Assembly (NCBI GenBank): GCA_964492825.1
Contig: CAZBLP010000050.1
Location: 1 to 14,446 of the forward strand
From: CAZBLP01 sp964492825
GTDB lineage: Bacteria > DYJV01
DNA length: 14,446 bases
Direction of reading: 5' to 3'
Shown here: positions 13,980 to 14,446 of the stretch, in pieces
How positions within the stretch are numbered: the first letter of the stretch is position 1
Layout: each line of letters opens with the position of its first letter
Program-made: the position numbers and the translations under genes
Notes under the pieces: generated by a model
What the model was told of the DNA's origin: nothing
The model's database searches: none
The model's input: the letters and a program-made list of their open reading frames with translations, nothing else

Positions 13980-14446
13980 ATGTCTACTAATAATAATGAA
14001 ATTATTGATAATGATGCTAAGCATAAGTTAGAAGAAATTATTGCTGAAGAAACAGGTGAGATTAGGGTTCTAACTGGATGGCAAAAATATATTGTACCAA
14101 CCATAGCATTTTTTTGGTCATTATTTCAACTTTCAATTTCAAGTTGGTTACTACTTGATTCAATTATTGTAAGGTCTATTCATATGGCATTTGCAATGGC
14201 AATTCTCTATTTTAGCATTCCTTTTTTTAAAAAACCTAAAAAACGTATGAAGTTTTTATGGTCAAGAGATAATATTCCAATAATAGATTTTGTTTTGGCA
14301 ATTGTAGGCGCAATTTCATCAATGTATATTTTTATTAATTGGGAGGGTATTTCAGCAAGAGCTGGTATGCCGAATACAGTTGATATTATTTTCGGTGTAG
14401 TAATGATGATTTGCCTTCTTGAAGGTGCAAGAAGAGCAATCGGTCC
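13980..14446 (+). CDS. TRAP transporter fused permease subunit (DctQM type), N-terminal part
   Basis: An open frame begins at ATG 13980, eight bases after AGGGGG, and runs off the right edge with 155 complete codons. The first 35 residues are hydrophilic and acidic; membrane segments follow near 36-59, 62-83, 100-120 and 133-149. Segments such as QKYIVPTIAFFWSLFQL, RSIHMAFAMAILY and MMICLLEGARRAIG are characteristic of the amino-terminal, DctQ-like part of the fused permeases that partner TAXI receptors. The whole protein should be about 600-700 residues with a DctM-like domain outside the window. It sits 80 bases after the receptor gene with a hairpin between them, which fits one operon with stepped-down expression. 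It acts in the cytoplasmic membrane as a sodium- or proton-driven importer. Confidence 0.92.
   Translation, partial: MSTNNNEIIDNDAKHKLEEIIAEETGEIRVLTGWQKYIVPTIAFFWSLFQLSISSWLLLDSIIVRSIHMAFAMAILYFSIPFFKKPKKRMKFLWSRDNIPIIDFVLAIVGAISSMYIFINWEGISARAGMPNTVDIIFGVVMMICLLEGARRAIG

Overview
The window is AT-rich (roughly one third G+C by eye) and densely packed with genes that have good Shine-Dalgarno sites. It carries a metabolic gene neighbourhood typical of an anaerobic or microaerophilic bacterium: a tungsten/molybdenum-pterin aldehyde:ferredoxin oxidoreductase with its own iron-sulfur protein, ADP-forming acyl-CoA synthetases, a beta-keto acid cleavage enzyme and a TAXI-type TRAP transporter. This mixture and the base composition would fit the Deferribacterota or a similar low-GC anaerobe. 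That placement is a guess from gene content, not a sequence match. No rRNA, tRNA, CRISPR array, insertion sequence or phage gene was seen.

Layout. (1) 1-74 is the tail of an unidentified upstream gene. (2) 143-3077, plus strand: aldehyde:ferredoxin oxidoreductase, a three-cluster ferredoxin-like protein, and an HD-domain protein that overlaps it by one base. (3) 3117-4638: two flavodoxin-fold proteins read divergently from a shared 199-base promoter region. One is an iron-sulfur flavoprotein with a compact cysteine motif (minus strand), the other a quinone-reductase-like protein (plus strand). (4) 4909-7284: a small membrane protein, then separate alpha and beta subunits of an NDP-forming acyl-CoA synthetase, joined stop-to-start. 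(5) A DUF4197 secreted protein on the minus strand (7341-8087). (6) 8396-11379: an enoyl-CoA hydratase/isomerase and a second, fused NDP-forming acyl-CoA synthetase. (7) 11501-12775: a beta-keto acid cleavage enzyme (BKACE) and a universal stress protein. (8) 12904 to the window end: the TAXI solute receptor and the start of the fused TRAP permease, separated by a strong hairpin.

How the genes may work together (inference). The TRAP transporter imports an organic acid. Beta-oxidation-type steps (the hydratase) and the BKACE (beta-keto acid + acetyl-CoA to acetoacetate + a new acyl-CoA) produce CoA thioesters. The two acyl-CoA synthetases recover the thioester energy as ATP, and the oxidoreductase handles aldehyde/acid interconversion with ferredoxin. 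The universal stress protein beside the transporter resembles the arrangement of TeaD with TeaABC. The substrate cannot be read from the sequence. Regulatory signals include four convincing promoter-like pairs, palindromes at the hydratase promoter, a 10-bp leader hairpin before the BKACE gene and a GC-rich palindrome before the receptor gene.
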